Position numbers and translations under genes: made by a program | Assembly (NCBI GenBank): GCA_946699065.1 | Contig: CAMPDV010000133.1 | Coordinates: 248,001 to 312,000, forward strand | DNA length: 64,000 nt | Origin: Loxodes magnus | Lineage: Eukaryota; Ciliophora; Karyorelictea; Loxodida; Loxodidae | Direction: 5' to 3' | Part shown: in pieces, positions 24,808 to 37,700 of the stretch | Position numbering within the stretch: position 1 is the first letter of the stretch | How the letters are laid out: every line of letters starts with the position of its first letter | Notes under the pieces: generated by a model | The model's input: the letters and a program-made list of their open reading frames with translations, nothing else | The model's database searches: none | What the model was told of the DNA's origin: nothing

Positions 24808-25989
24808 TCAACTGTGCCAATCTGGACACAGTTTAAAATAAGTTGTTTTATCAGCAACACTTCTCATCATTCTTGATCTAATGAAATTATCTTCACTAAG
24901 GTCTTCTCAGTTTCTTTGATTTTTTGTTCTTAATATTTCAAAAGGTACTTCACATCATTTTCTTCTGTAAATATCTCCATGCTAGTTGCAATAGAGCCTC
25001 TAATATATTTCTTATTCTTTACACCAAAATTTTTTCTTGGAAATCTAAAATTTTTAGCAATTCTTGTACGAATGTCACTTACTCTTACAGTAATAGCATT
25101 TCTTCCTTACTTATCTGATTGTTTTTCGATTTATAATCTCTTTTTATTCTATCTTCATCTAATTTGTCTAATTAGTTATGTTTGTGCTAATATTCTTTTG
25201 CTTAATAAACTCCAACTCTTGTTTTTATACGATATTTCCAAGCCTTGCTATTTTTTATCTATGTTCAGTTTAAATTATCCAATATGTTTGGAGTTCCCTT
25301 TCTTAGTTAATAATTCTAATCTCTAAGTTATCTTATCCAAGCGATAATAAATTTCTTAGTTCTTAATTTTCCTACTTAAGCACTAAAATATCTTCCTAGA
25401 GATTGGATATTCAAATACTAACTGTTAAATATTGATTTCCGATAATTGAAAAGATAGTGAGAGCTGAAAATGACCTTCGTGACTACACTTTCTGGTTTTA
25501 TGGCTAGGAACAAGTTCCTTTCCTGTCGCTGAGAAAATCCCTGGTCAGAGTCATTTTCTGAAGGGAACACTGTCTTTGAGATTATCCGCTCTTGGTAGGG
25601 GCTTGAAGCCTGGCTGCTCATAGCGATGGAGCTCCCTAGCAGCTGTGCCTGGAGCACAACAGGATATCCCCGTCATTCCATAAAAAGAGAGCGTCGGGTC
25701 GTGCAATCGGAAAGGAGTTTCCGGTCCAAAAACTTTTGTAGTTGAAATTAATTAATAAATATTGATTTCCTTTTTAATTATCTTTGATGGAAGTTCTTTT
25801 CCTGTTATTATATTAGATTCTTTTCTTTTTATTACTTTAGGAGGTGTTTATTATAGTTATTAGGTTCTTTATTAGTTTTGTAAATGGGGATAAGAAGACT
25901 CTTGATACTTTTTTATGCCTTCTTTTTCTCTAGAGCTTTTTTCTATTCTTTGCTCAAGAAAAGCCGGGAACAAGATTTTAAGACTCCAT
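24808..25989 (-). CDS. CCHC zinc-knuckle (ORF1/gag-like) protein, 393 aa
   Basis: One frame from ATG 25989 to TGA 24810-24808. The N-terminal third is basic and is followed by an unusually GC-rich stretch (about 25,500-25,730), then a coiled-coil region (LKQENQELRNLLSLGQDNLE). A canonical zinc knuckle CYYCKSKWHSYKNC (CX2CX4HX4C) follows, and then the motif RLYCNQHGDIYRRK. Zinc knuckles of this form bind single-stranded nucleic acid in gag and LINE ORF1 proteins. The pseudogene at 56,488-57,149 shares both knuckle and motif (RIYCNQEGKLYRKK). A 25-nt intron after the knuckle is possible and would give a different C-terminus ending at 24756. The start and the GC-rich part are the least certain: another frame is also stop-free there. 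Confidence 0.62.
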
Positions 25990-26202
25990 TTAATTTTTTT
26001 ATTTAGTCTCTTTGATTTTTAATTAAAATATCACTAATGATAAGAAATTCCTTCCTTTAATAGCTTATTACAATCATCATTTATAATACTATTCCTCCAT
26101 CTTCTCATTTTACTAGAACTAAAAGTAATGATTCTTATATTTTAATATTTATCTTTAATACAAGTACTTTACTCTATTTCTCCTATCACTAATTAAATTT
26201 AA

Positions 26203-27009
26203 ATGAGCCAGCTCTAATATCTTCAATATAATGATTTTACTAAACAAATTAAAACTAAAATACCAGCTTATAGGTAGGTAAATATACTTAATTATATCTA
26301 TAATAACTTTAATTACTTTGAATAACTATTTAGTATTAGTTAGTGCTATAGAGTCTATAGTACTAGATGCGTATAAACTAAAGTTAGTTACAAATAAAAG
26401 CATCAATTACTTATAACTTATATTCCATATTCTATAGAAAGGGAAGCTTAATATTACTAATTTGAAGTAGTTGGAGTATAAACCTTTTAGAATTGCCCAA
26501 TATTAACAGAAAAAGAGAAATATACAAATTAGTAATTTAAATCAAGGAGAGTTAAATCATTTTCTAATCCTATGCTAGAAATTAATGACTGGAGAGAATC
26601 CTTCTATGCTTATGTAATTTTCCATTTTATTCCAATTATAAACTCAAGTCTCTATTAATTTTGCTAAGTTACAGTAATTTGTATCATTATCCTTTTTCAT
26701 TAAATCATACTAATATTGTAATATTTCTTATGGTTTAGTATTATTAATCAAGGAATAAAGCCATAGAAGGTAAATTTATTTTGCTCGATTCCTGGAGAAA
26801 ATAGATCATAAAAGATATGCCAAAATTAGTTTAACTGGAGGTATTCTTTATTCCTTATTCTCAAACTGAGATAGAATTTATTTTCACGTTTATTGCCATA
26901 AGATAGAAAGCAAGCAATTGTAAAACTCCCTAAGCATCAAAATTTCTAATATAGGAGTGAAATAAAAAATTGGTATGTCTAAAGAGCCACATTAGACTCT
27001 GCTATTTGA
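26203..27009 (+). CDS. Predicted membrane protein, 268 aa
   Basis: ATG 26203 to TGA 27007-27009 in one frame, no intron. The N-terminal 110 residues are soluble and Tyr/Gln-rich. Two hydrophobic helices follow (around VIFHFIPIIN and VICIIILFHQIILILQYFLWF), then a loop with CSIPGENRSQKICQNQFNW, and a basic C-terminal part (LPQDRKQAIVKLPKHQNFQYR). No family recognised. It lies between retroposon A and other unknown genes and could simply be a host gene. Confidence 0.58.
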
Positions 27010-27459
27010 AGAAGAACTTAACAAAGCATTAGTTTCGTTCTTAATATATGAACTATAATAATAATAAATAAAGGTAGAATGAGGCTAAGATTAAAGCTAG
27101 TTAATAATTAGCTGAGAAGCATTTTATTTTAAGTTTATTACATCATTTTTAGCAATTTATATCCATTTATTTACAGTTTGCATTTTATCTATTTTTAATC
27201 CTAAAATAAATAGATAAGCTTGATAAATAGAATATAGTATCTGAGGATATTAGTTAATTATAGAGAATAGACGTTCAAAATATATGCTTTTACATATAAA
27301 AAAATGATAATTGAGTTCCTTAGATTAAGGAATATTAAAATATTTGCAATCCTTTATTATTAAAAAAAAGTAAAGCCTCTAATATTATAAATTCAGCTAC
27401 TTATATTTTAGTAATAATTACACAGCATATTTCAAATTAATTTTCTTGATTTATATTAG

Positions 27460-28457
27460 ATGAAGAAAAGATATTCATAATGACTAAAATTAAGCTAAAA
27501 GGATAGAAATAATCCAAAAGATTGCAAGATTGATTAAGACTACCCAAAATTTTTTTTAATGTCTTCTTTAAGGGAAAATTAGTTTCTCTGAAAGAGTAAA
27601 AATAAAAAAGTAAAGATATTAAGCAAAAATTGTGATAAATATGATTTAATAGAAATAAATAAATATATAAAGATTAAGGATGATATCATGATTTATCTTA
27701 TGGAAATGACATAAAATGAAAATTTGTTGGGATTGCTTTAATAGAATAACGTACTAAAACCTTGTATTTTATGTGCTTTATGATATGACTCTTAACGAAT
27801 TGTTATATGTAAAGCAATATTATTCCGAACACACTCATTCAGTATATCAACAACGATTTTATGAGGTTTTAATATTTGTAAAGTGATAGTGTAAGTTCTT
27901 TAAAAGAAAAATGCTTTATTGAAAAAGCATCTCTCAAAGGAGATAAATTTCTAATGAATTAAATAAAATATATATTAATAATGTAAAATAAACAAAGTAG
28001 ACTAGAAACTGGAAATAGATTTACTTAAAGATGAATAATTTATTTAGCAGAATCCACTAATTAAATTATATTTATTACAACTTAGTGTAGCTTTATATAA
28101 TTAATCAATGCTTATAAGCTTGAGGAAATGTAGAATGTATATACTAGCGCTTATTTTAAAAATATTAATAATAAAGAATATTAGAAAAATCCATAGGCAT
28201 AAGCTATATTCTAAAATATTCGCTTCAATCTAAAGACATTTATTTATACTGAAGGATTATGAAAATTAGCCAAGCTTATTATCCAGATTTAATGCTAAAC
28301 CTAAAACCCAAATGTTTAGTTTATAAGGAAATTTCTAAAAGACTAGCTTCTCTTGTAATTAGAATAGCTTAATTTAAAGCAATTTAAATAGAAAAGTACT
28401 AAAAATTTGCCTTCTAAAGTCTTTTATTAGAAATTGCATTTACTACTTATAAACTGA
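27460..28457 (+). CDS. Hypothetical Lys/Asn-rich helical protein (one or two genes)
   Basis: A frame from ATG 27460 is coding-like (KILSKNCDKYDLIEINKYIK, later NNVLKPCILCALWYDS) and meets TGA at 27955-27957. If that TGA is Trp the frame continues with KVDQKLEIDLLKDEQFIQQNPLIKLYLLQLS and, through a 32-nt GT..AG intron, into LEEMQNVYTSAYFKN.. ending at TGA 28455-28457. Read separately, a second gene would start at ATG 27981. Because only 23 bases separate the two and the joined reading keeps a helical-repeat pattern, a single gene is slightly favoured. Function unknown. Confidence 0.48.
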
Positions 28458-29669
28458 ATTCCTTTTTCACCTTATTATAGCAACTTTTACCTAAATGATC
28501 TAGTAAGCAAATATTATTGCTTCATATTAAAGCCTTTGATATAATTATTAAAGTTATCCCTTTATTTAAATATTGCTATATGTTAAAGATTTGCTAGTAT
28601 GAATAATATAAATTTGAAATATTCCTATAATATATATTAACAAGCTTATTTTTACATCTTTATTTTCTTTATTATTCTTAAATAAAAGAAGCCTTCTCAA
28701 CTCTCATCTTTCTTTAAAGAAGAACCTATTAAAGATAATTAAATAGATAGCTTATTTTATTAATTTGAAATCATTCGTTAAAATGGAATGAGTAAATTTA
28801 TTTTATTCTAGGTAAGAGTCTAATCTGATATCACAATGTCATATATACGTTTCTCTTGTTCTTATTAAGTACTTTTTTTAGAATATTCCTTGAACTTACT
28901 TATAATACTTGTGAAGCCTTTAATGAGATATATTTATAAAGTTTAGCTATTGATTGCTTGTACATTTCTAAGCCCTAAATACTTTTATTAAAAGCAGCAT
29001 TTAATTAATGATTCCCTTTATTTGATACTTCTCTAATTGATCTAATTACCGTTAACTAATTTAATAGCGATACTCTTCCTTATTGCTTCCATTTAAGCTC
29101 TTTCCTAGCCACTTTTTTATTTAATTAACGAAGCCATTAACTTTAAAATTAATGGTCTCTAATAACACGAATAAAGAGCACAGTACAACTTTATCTATTT
29201 CTTAAATACTTATATCTATAACAAAACTGAATGTATACTAATATAAAAGTGCTAAAATAAGCTTGTTTACAAATTCCTAAAATGTAAACTAAGAAAAACT
29301 AAGACTAAGCTTGTAAAAGAGTGAATCATAAGAAGTTAAAACTGTAATTGATTATGCGATAAATATGTCTATCTACTAGCATCTGCTCTAATATTACAGC
29401 CAAAAGAGATTTGCTTATAGAAAGATATTCAAGTAATTCTTACTATGCATTATTAAAGCTAACTTAATCCTTTCTTAATATAACACATTATAAACTTCAT
29501 TGATCTCTTCAGACTTATATTTAACTAAGTAAAAAATAGATAAACTATTATATTAAAAAAAGATATTGAAAAAAGGTGAAAAAACCAGAAAAGAACAGAA
29601 GAAACTAATAAATCCAAAAATAACTTAATAAATTTGTAAATAAGTTAAAATATTGATTTTTGGTATATT
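28458..29669. other. Intergenic spacer
   Basis: About 1.2 kb, AT-rich. No supported feature. Confidence 0.4.
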
Positions 29670-30845
29670 ATGATTGAGTTAATATCTAATAAGCAGAAAG
29701 GTCTAATTAAAAAATAAGAGTTTAAATAGACTAGAGAAATTAAAATAAATATATCATATCGAAAAGAAATTAATTAAGGATTCATTAGTTGTTTATTAGA
29801 CTATATGATACTGGATAAGAAAATAGTTATAAAAATGTATAGCAGAAATAATGCTGAAATGAAATAAATTTAGAAGAAATAGAGAATACTTATTAATATC
29901 TTCTTTAGAAGTGTTAACTTGGGCAGATATTATTAGAATTTTAATGAAGACTAATTAATTAATTTTGTAGCCTCGGAGCAATTAAATGAAATTTAAACTT
30001 CTTGACTTTTGGAAAAGCTATCCAAGTTAGAAATTTCCGAATAAGGTGATGAAGATATAATAATTAATTCTTTAAAGTAAAGTCATAATAAGATTGGTAA
30101 TAAAAACAGTAAATGGAGTAATTAAAAGTAAAAGCATTTCAAAAGCTCTTTTCAAGATATTTCTTAATTAAAAGATTATAATGATAAAGTTTATAAATTA
30201 ATTGAAGGGTTAAATGGAAAAAGTTCCAAAAAATAGTATTTACTTGATATTAAAGAAGCTTCTCCTAAATAATTCGATAAAATCATTTAGCTTAAAGGGA
30301 AAAGATAATATAATAAAAGATATAAGGAAATCAAATAAGATTCATCTACTGAAATCAAAGTAATAAATTGCTAGAAAAGTGAGGAAGGTTATGATACTTA
30401 GTGTAAAGATTATAGATATAAGCCTTAATATAATAATTTTTAATAAGATATAAATGATTAATATGGTTACTTTAATAGTCCAATATACTTAGAATCCATT
30501 CACGATATTACTTGGGATTCTAAATATTCTTGCAAAGATTACGAAAATTTCTAGCCTCTTTATTCTATCCCATCTCCTAAAGAAAAAAGCTAAACAGAGG
30601 ATGATTTTGGTTCTCTTATTAGCGATCAAACTAAGACATAGAAAAATGAAGAGTGTTAGTTGAACTTTAATGAAATAGTTAAGGAAATAACATTTTAAAT
30701 GAAGACTAACAAAAGACTCTTGAGGGAATGTACAGAACTGAAAGAATTTTAACTCAATTTAAAAAGGCTAAGAGAAGCTAAAAAAGAAGATGAGTTCTGG
30801 AGTCCTTTTTGTGAAAAAAAGCAGAAGGTAGAATCTTACAATTGA
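29670..30845 (+). CDS. Hypothetical protein, 391 aa
   Basis: ATG 29670 (MIELISNKQKG) to TGA 30843-30845, in frame and intronless. Residues 1-120 are helical and basic, including INIFFRSVNLGRYYQNFNED. The middle 200 residues are polar, rich in Lys, Tyr, Asp and Ser, and look disordered. The C-terminal 60 residues are Lys/Glu helical. No domain recognised. Purine bias and the clean in-frame TGA support coding. It is one of the host-like genes lying between the two inverted retroposon copies. Confidence 0.66.
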
Positions 30846-32394
30846 AAGAAGAAAACATTTTCATTATATATATTTATTACTCAGCTTTAAGCCTTTCAGG
30901 TATTATAAGTTATCTTTCTTCCTTTACTCTTAAGCATTTAAAATTATTCATTTTTAACCTTATCGAATTTCATGAAGGTAATTATTTTAAATAAAAGCTA
31001 AAGCACTTAGCTACATTTAATAAAACTTATTCTTGAATAAGCTCATTTAAGTTAGATAAATCAAGCCATTAACAAATAGAGTTTTATCTTACTAACTTAT
31101 CTAAATGAAACTTTCTATTTTTATTTCTAAGCAGATTGATCTTGGAAGAATCTTAAGTCTAATCTGAAACCATAAGCAAATATATAGATTTAGATAGCCA
31201 TCTAATTTTGCTCCTTATACAATTTTTCTCTCTAGTTTAAATATAAATTAGCAAAGAATGGCTAAGTATATTAAGTTAGTCCGAAGCTTAGTTATATTAT
31301 ACTTAATAGAGTTAAATTAAAAAAGCCTACTAATACATTTCTATATGGATCTATTATTAAATTTTATAGAGTTAAAATGATAAAATATTCCTAGCGGATT
31401 TTGATTTATGTCTATAAAGAATTATTTAAGGATTATTATAAACTGATAATATTAATACCTTAACTACCAAATAAAGCTGCTTCTTGTAATTTTGATTTGT
31501 TAGCTTATCAGTTTATCTAATTAATAGAAGCATATGCTTATCATATGATTCATATTAATTTGAATGGATGTAATAATTTATTAAGAAGGATTAATAACAA
31601 AATGATTAAATTACCTACTTACAAATAATAAGATTTAGCTATATTCATAATCTTCTTTTCCTTAACCTGAGCCTAGTGTTATATTTGCTTAATGTAAGAA
31701 TTTAGCATTCGATTTTACTTTAGATTGAATAACCCTGTGTTCTTAAATACTAAATTGAGATAGTTTGAATATAGATTTAAGTTTTTCTGAGTATTCCTTT
31801 CCCTTTAATTCCATCTAAATGAAAGTAGTTTAAATTATCAACAGGATCTAATTGTTGCCTCCTACTTAAAATTCGTGATTTAATTTTTATTTTAAGCTAC
31901 TAAATTTGTCAACATTCGGAGTAGCTATTTTCTTATAGCATTGATGTCTTAAAGAGCTAAAATTTAATTTTTATATTATCTAACTATCTTTTAATATAAG
32001 ACGCAAAGCATTAATAATCTTATATTTTCAAGCCATAAGATAAGCTATTTATAAACAAACAAGGAGGAGGATCCTTGAATATCTAAGAATAGCCTTTATA
32101 GTTAAATAAGCAATCAGCATTTAATTTAGCTTTAAGAATGTTATAAATTAAATAGCTTACAAGAGTAGTGTTCATTAATACATCTCATTATATATTAAAG
32201 GTACTTTTGTTATATATTGTTAGAGTAGATTAGAAAACTATTTAAAGGTAACTATATTTAAATTACTTTAGCTAAATTTCTCTTTATTCTTCATAGAAAT
32301 AAAACAGCTAATTGGTATCTACTCTATGAAATTCCCTTTAAAATTATCATAATATAAGGTATAATGTTAAGATAAAGTAAATTATAAAAAGATT
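30846..32394. other. Intergenic spacer
   Basis: About 1.5 kb, very AT-rich. No supported feature. Confidence 0.4.
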
Positions 32395-32700
32395 ACGGAA
32401 GCTTAGGTTGATCAGTTGATCATCCGATCAAGCTTTCTAACTTTATGGATAAGGTCAATTTCCTATCCTTCTGCTAAGAAAATCTCTGGCTAGTCAATCC
32501 CTGCAATGGAACAAAATCTCTTTGGCTATCAATTCTTGCTAACGTCTTGAAACTTGTAAATCCGTAGTCGTGAAATTCCTGGTCGAAGCTTATTGGATTA
32601 AGAAATGGAAGCCAACATCTTGTGCATTAATAGAGTGCCTTGTGTCGTTGAATTGGATAGGTATTTCAGTCACTCGAAAGAGAAGCATGCTAAGCTGAAT
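32395..32700 (-). repeat. Diverged, GC-rich fragment related to retroposon A ORF
   Basis: This 0.3-kb block is much less AT-rich than its surroundings and resembles the GC-rich part of the retroposon A ORF (about 25,440-25,730) at DNA level and, on the minus strand, at protein level in pieces (SQRFSQQKDRKLTLSIKLES against DQGFSQRQERNLFLAIKPES). Frames are shifted between the two, so this copy is probably a decayed fragment. Confidence 0.55.
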
Positions 32701-32895
32701 TATTTTAAATTTTAAGATAAAGTGAGTTTATAGATTAATATCCTGATTATTTTATTAGTAGATATTTCATTTAATTTAAGATTTCGAAACTATTATACGA
32801 GATTTATTAACTCTTTAATAATCCATAAAGCTAAACCCTAATCAATATCAGATTTGCTAATTAAAGAAGTGGCCTAGATTTGTAAAACTAGGAAA

Positions 32896-32945
32896 ATAAT
32901 AAATATTAATTATAGTGGATCTATCATCATTAGGTAAGCCACTTT
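32896..32945 (-). other. 3'-terminal hairpin and AT-rich tail
   Basis: A hairpin with arms AGTGG and CCACT (32,914-32,945) is followed on the minus strand by TATAATTAATATTTATT. It begins five bases past the stop of the minus-strand gene 32950-33609 and matches the structure of the other four retroposon ends; its arms are closest to those at 56,455-56,487. Confidence 0.6.
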
Positions 32946-32949
32946 AAGT

Positions 32950-33609
32950 TCATTTGTATTTATTCTTATAAAATTTTAACTGCTTCATTTTTAGTTGTTC
33001 ATAGATTTCTAGTTCTTCTTTTTCTTTAGCTCAGTATTCATCTAGTTCAGAAGATCAGTCCTCATCTTTCTTTCTTAATTCATTATAATATTTTCGTAAT
33101 TGATCTATTGCTCATTTCATTATTGATTCATGAAACACCGTTCCTTGATATATTTCTTTTTATATATTAAACGGTAGGGCAATACAATTGATTCACTTTT
33201 CTTCAAAGATCTATTTCTTCTACTCCTAATCCTAAATTGTAAGCATTGCCTTACTAGATATCCTTCTTCTTGCAGAATCAACATATTATTATATTTCTTT
33301 GCTTATAGTGTATTCAGGTTTATATTTATTCTCAGTATCCTTAGAATCTTCATTTTCTTAGTTTTTCTAGATATATAACTATTAATATGCAGTAAATTAG
33401 CTAAATCTCTCTTCTTCTTTCTATAGCTGAAATTGTATTTTTAATTTTTCTGACTTGTTTCCAAGTTTCTTTTTTAATAATTTATTTTCTTATTATATCT
33501 TTGCATCATTCTATATCAAAGTACTAGTTTTTTGGTTTAACTTTGAGATTTCATATTTTAGTGAATTATTTTCCTAGAATGTTTGCTATGTTTATTTTTC
33601 ATAATTCAT
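32950..33609 (-). CDS. Coiled-coil protein, 219 aa, possibly retroposon-encoded
   Basis: ATG 33609 (MNYEKQTQQTFQENN) to TGA 32952-32950 in one frame. Residues 1-75 form a coiled coil with Asn/Gln/Lys heptads. An acidic linker follows (ENEDSKDTENKYKPE), then a conserved-looking globular part with IQQYVDSARRRISSKAML, KWINCIALPFNIQKEIYQG and MKWAIDQLRKYYNEL. The C-terminus is charged and helical. Three TGA codons encode Trp. The retroposon-like hairpin lies immediately downstream, so this may be the coiled-coil ORF of another non-autonomous element, although no zinc knuckle is present. Family not recognised. Confidence 0.7.
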
Positions 33610-34763
33610 ACTTAAAGCTTTTTCTAGGATTTTAGAAGAGATTAAATAAATCCTTTCATATATATTTAACATATAAAGAATGAAACTAATCACTCTAGTT
33701 AAGCTAACTAAAGCTTAATAAATAAAAATGAAAGAAAGCTAGTTTGTAAGCAAGAATAGCATATATTAAGTAATTTATTTGCTAGTTACTATTAATATAG
33801 ATATAATTAAAGTATTAAGTTAAGTGAGCGAGAAAGAAATAGCAATTCACTTTAAAAGCTATTTATAAAATAAAGGCTAAAGCAGTTAAAGAATAAAGTT
33901 TAATTGACTAAGTTAAATAAATTTAATAAAGGAAAAATTCATTTTATCAGATAGTCAAAAACTATAAACTTACTCTTTTTCGTGTTTTTGAAATAAAGAT
34001 TGCTACTTCAAATTTTACTTCAGATATCATCTTCATACAAGGCTCTAAAGCTTAAAGTATGCTATTTAAGTTAAAGATTTTAACTGTAAGCATTTTGCAA
34101 GTTATTAGCCAGAGGATGAGCTGAGGGAAATAAAAATTAAGTTATAAAAGATGAGATAGAAGTAACTTAAAGCTACATATTTAGAAAAACAAAGTGATAT
34201 AATATATTCTTGGCATCTGATAATACTGATGCATATTTATTTATCTTATTTAATATATGATATTCAAAGCTGTTTCCTTATAAATTTTTGAGCTATTTTA
34301 TCATAAAATTTTAAATTTAAATAGTTCTTAACTGTAGCCTTATAAATAAATGAAAAAAGGTAGAAGATTAAACAAAATTAAAAATAAGTGAGAAAAGTTA
34401 AAGAAAGCGCCTATTTTTATTTCCCTTCTTTGATATGACTTGTAATCTCTTTATTCTGCAAATCTAGAGATAGAAAGTCTATAGGAAGTTGGTGGCTGAG
34501 GAAAGAATATTTTCCATTATTTAGCTTAAAATAAGAAGATGCATGAATTTTTGTTTTAGCTAATAGATAAAGTTATCTAAATAAATTAAGACTAAATTCT
34601 CTTTTAGCAGGATAACTCAGGAAAAAGTCACATTTACTAACTTTATTTTTCAGGTCATTTATAATCCTTTTTTTAAGTCCTTTGCAAATTAAGTAAGAAG
34701 CATAATTGTTAAAGCTTTAACCCTTAAATAGAAAAAATTCTTAATCATTCTGAGATAAAATAA
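33610..34763. other. Intergenic spacer
   Basis: About 1.15 kb between divergent genes (33609 minus, 34764 plus). AT-rich; it should contain both promoters. No other feature seen. Confidence 0.4.
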
Positions 34764-37700
34764 ATGAACGAGTGGATAGAATAAAAAGTTATTGATAAAG
34801 TTCTGAATAACAAAATTATTGAGACATATTATTATTTTAAGTTCATGCAAAAGGAATGGGAACATATAAAATATAACATCTTATTATATGCTATTGATTC
34901 TAATTTAAAAAATGAAGCTCTTGAAATAGCAAAAAAGTATCTTTTTCTAATTTAAAAAGAAAATTACAAAGGATAGCACGCTTTAATGCGAGCATGCTAT
35001 TTAAAAGCAAAATATCCTTGAAATAAGTAAGAAAACTAGAATTGATATATTGACTTCTACAATTAATTTTATTCAAAAATAGATTTGAAATTCGTTGATT
35101 GTTAAAATAGAAACTTACTACATCATATGATTCTTGGAAAATCAGTTTCAATGCAATTAATAATAGACATAGCAAGCAAGAATTTAGACATGATTTAGCA
35201 TATAGACAGCATAGGATATACACCACTGACCTATAACTTAGTATTTAACAATATAAGAATTTTTAAGAAATTTTGCAGGATATTAACTAAAGCAGAAATC
35301 AGCTTAAATTTCGATAACTAATAAATAGAGGAATGAAGGAAATTTATGTACCTTCCTTTTAGGTTTGAAAATCTGTCAAAGATATTACAATCAAAATTTT
35401 ATTTATCTTGATAGAAAAATTATGCGAATATGCGTTCTTCCTTTCCAGTTAACGCTTTAGAAATTATAATAAACAAGAACGATTTAGAACTATTTAAAAA
35501 AGCCTTGATTTAGGTTTCGGTGTTGAAACAGTAAATAGCTAAGGAGAGACGTTGATATAATAAATGATAAAACAAAAAAGAATAAATTTCATCTAAGTTA
35601 GCCTTAAAAAATGTTATACTCTTGATTTCCTTTTCTGGAAAAAAAGCTTTAATACTATTTTAGAAGTAACAAGCTATTTTTACTTATAATATAACCATTT
35701 CTAAGCAATTTTAAATTAAAATAATAGAAAAAACATCTAATAGGAAGAGAAGTTTGAAACTATATTTGATACTTTAATGGAACACTATGATTCTGAATTT
35801 TTAAATTACTATATCCTTTACTAAAGAAATAATTAAAAAAGGAAGAATAATATTAAATACTATAAAGTAAAACTAATTCAAGAAAATACTGTTAAAATAT
35901 GTTTGAAAAATAGGATAAGAAGACTATGTCTAAGTTTTAAAAGATATAATAAAATTCATGAATATCAAATAAAAGATATGATGTCTCTTAGGAAGCATTG
36001 AAAAAGATAAAAAAGTAACTTTTGATGTAGTTCTAGAAGATTTAATAGTAAATCAAATTAAAGATTTCTACAACATTAATACAAGCAGAAAAAAATCTAT
36101 ATATAACTTAGGAAATATATTGATCAAAACTATCAGGTTTAATTATCGTTTTCATATCAATTTGAAATAGCCATATACTAATATTCTTTATTTTGTATAA
36201 GAACTTTTAAGTAATTCAAGCCTGAAAACTTTATCCTAGATAATTGTTTATTTAAAGAATTAGAAAAGCAACTTCATAACTTAGAGCATATAGGATCAGA
36301 AGCAACATTAAGCATGATTTAAACATTAACAACTTGAATGCTCTAATCTAAAGATAGTTACATGAGTGATAAATTATACTTCAATGATGCTATTTCGCTA
36401 TATATAATAGTTTTAAGACATCATCCTAACTTTGATATTTCTCAAATAATAAGCTAGTTCCTTGACTGACTTTTATTTAATACAGCTTTCGATATTAGCC
36501 TAGGATAATAAATATGTGTCTGAACTTTAGTTATTTTAGCCTATAAAGGAGAAATTAAACTAATGAAACAATTTCTAATACAATCTGCAGATTAACCTCA
36601 GCAATTTCTTTTTCAATAGTATGATTAAACATAAAAGTAACGAGATAATAATTTAGATTCATCTTCCTCAGAAAATAAGCTTGTTTACTATTATTAAAAA
36701 GAACAAGAATAAAAATATTAATGTATTTGTGAATTTTAAAAATTTAATCTATATATTCAAAAAAATGGAAATAAAGAAAAAAGTAAAAGCGAAAGGCATC
36801 CAAAAGCAGCAGTAATGTAGATGATTAACTTAATAGCTTTACTATCCCTGAAACGGTTAACCTTATAGCTAAAAATATAATAGATAAGCAGATTTTAAAT
36901 ATTGCAAGATGTCTTGAACTGCTTTACTTGAACATTCCTATAACTTAAATTTCCACTTTTTCAGTAAACTACATAATATAAAGACTTGAAATCTTAGTCA
37001 AGTAATTAAAAAATGTAGAAACCTAATATAAAAACAAGATTTTAAGAGAATACAACATTCTGTCTTTAAATAGACTAGACCAATTTATTTACTTTCTAAA
37101 AATATTCCTAGAAAATTAAAAATATTGGCATTCCATAAAATGCTAACAATTATTTTGAACATAAATACTGCTAAAGCACCATATTCAAATTATATCTAGA
37201 TATTAGGCTATATATCAGATGACGTAGTTTTAGATTTGAAAGAGTCATTCTGAAAGAGTAAATTGAAAGGGTCTGATTTATTAGTGATATTTCAAAAGGG
37301 AAGCTACAAAGTAGTGTCTGAATACTTAAAAATTTGAACTGATTTTATAAATAAAGATGTAATTTGCGTTTAAGGAATTCTAGACTAATAAAGAGACTTA
37401 TAACTATTAGCTGAATAATTCCTTAACGTAAAGCTTATTAAGCACTATAAATGTCAAAAGCGAGGTAGACTTGATTTAGTAATTTACTTACGAGAGTAAT
37501 GAAATGAAATGAAATTAATGAATTTAGTATGCAAAAGAAAGCTTTTTGTGCAAAACTTTTGTCTCTTTTGCAGTTGAGGGTGAATTATAAGCAGCTAAGG
37601 AAATTTTAAAGTAAAAAGAAATATAAAATAAAGCTTAAATTTGCTTGGATGGACTTTAAGCCAGTCTTATAATGAACTTTGACTTCGTTGATATTTATAA

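Larger units (their letters stand above)
23637..26000 (-). mobile_element. Retroposon with CCHC ORF and hairpin 3' tail (copy A)
   Basis: On the minus strand a CCHC-zinc-knuckle ORF (25989-24808) is followed by a 3' region whose last 0.53 kb is repeated nearly perfectly, in opposite orientation, at 42,168-42,702. It ends in a GC-rich imperfect hairpin and an AATCA plus ATTT-repeat tail. The second copy starts abruptly inside the 3' region, which is what 5' truncation by target-primed reverse transcription gives. No reverse transcriptase is present, so the element would depend on a LINE. The 5' boundary is not determined. The alternative, that the two 0.53-kb copies are terminal inverted repeats of one 19-kb element, is discussed in the findings. 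Confidence 0.6.

Noticed and set aside
24979..25326. Conventional plus-strand 115-aa hydrophobic ORF
   Set aside because: Antisense shadow of the CCHC protein gene; the opposite strand carries a full zinc knuckle.
25418..25657. 79-aa minus-strand ORF free of classic stops
   Set aside because: Not called as a separate gene. It lies in the GC-rich part of the CCHC-protein locus, in another frame from the knuckle, and absence of TAA/TAG/TGA follows from high GC. It is reported only as a GC island.
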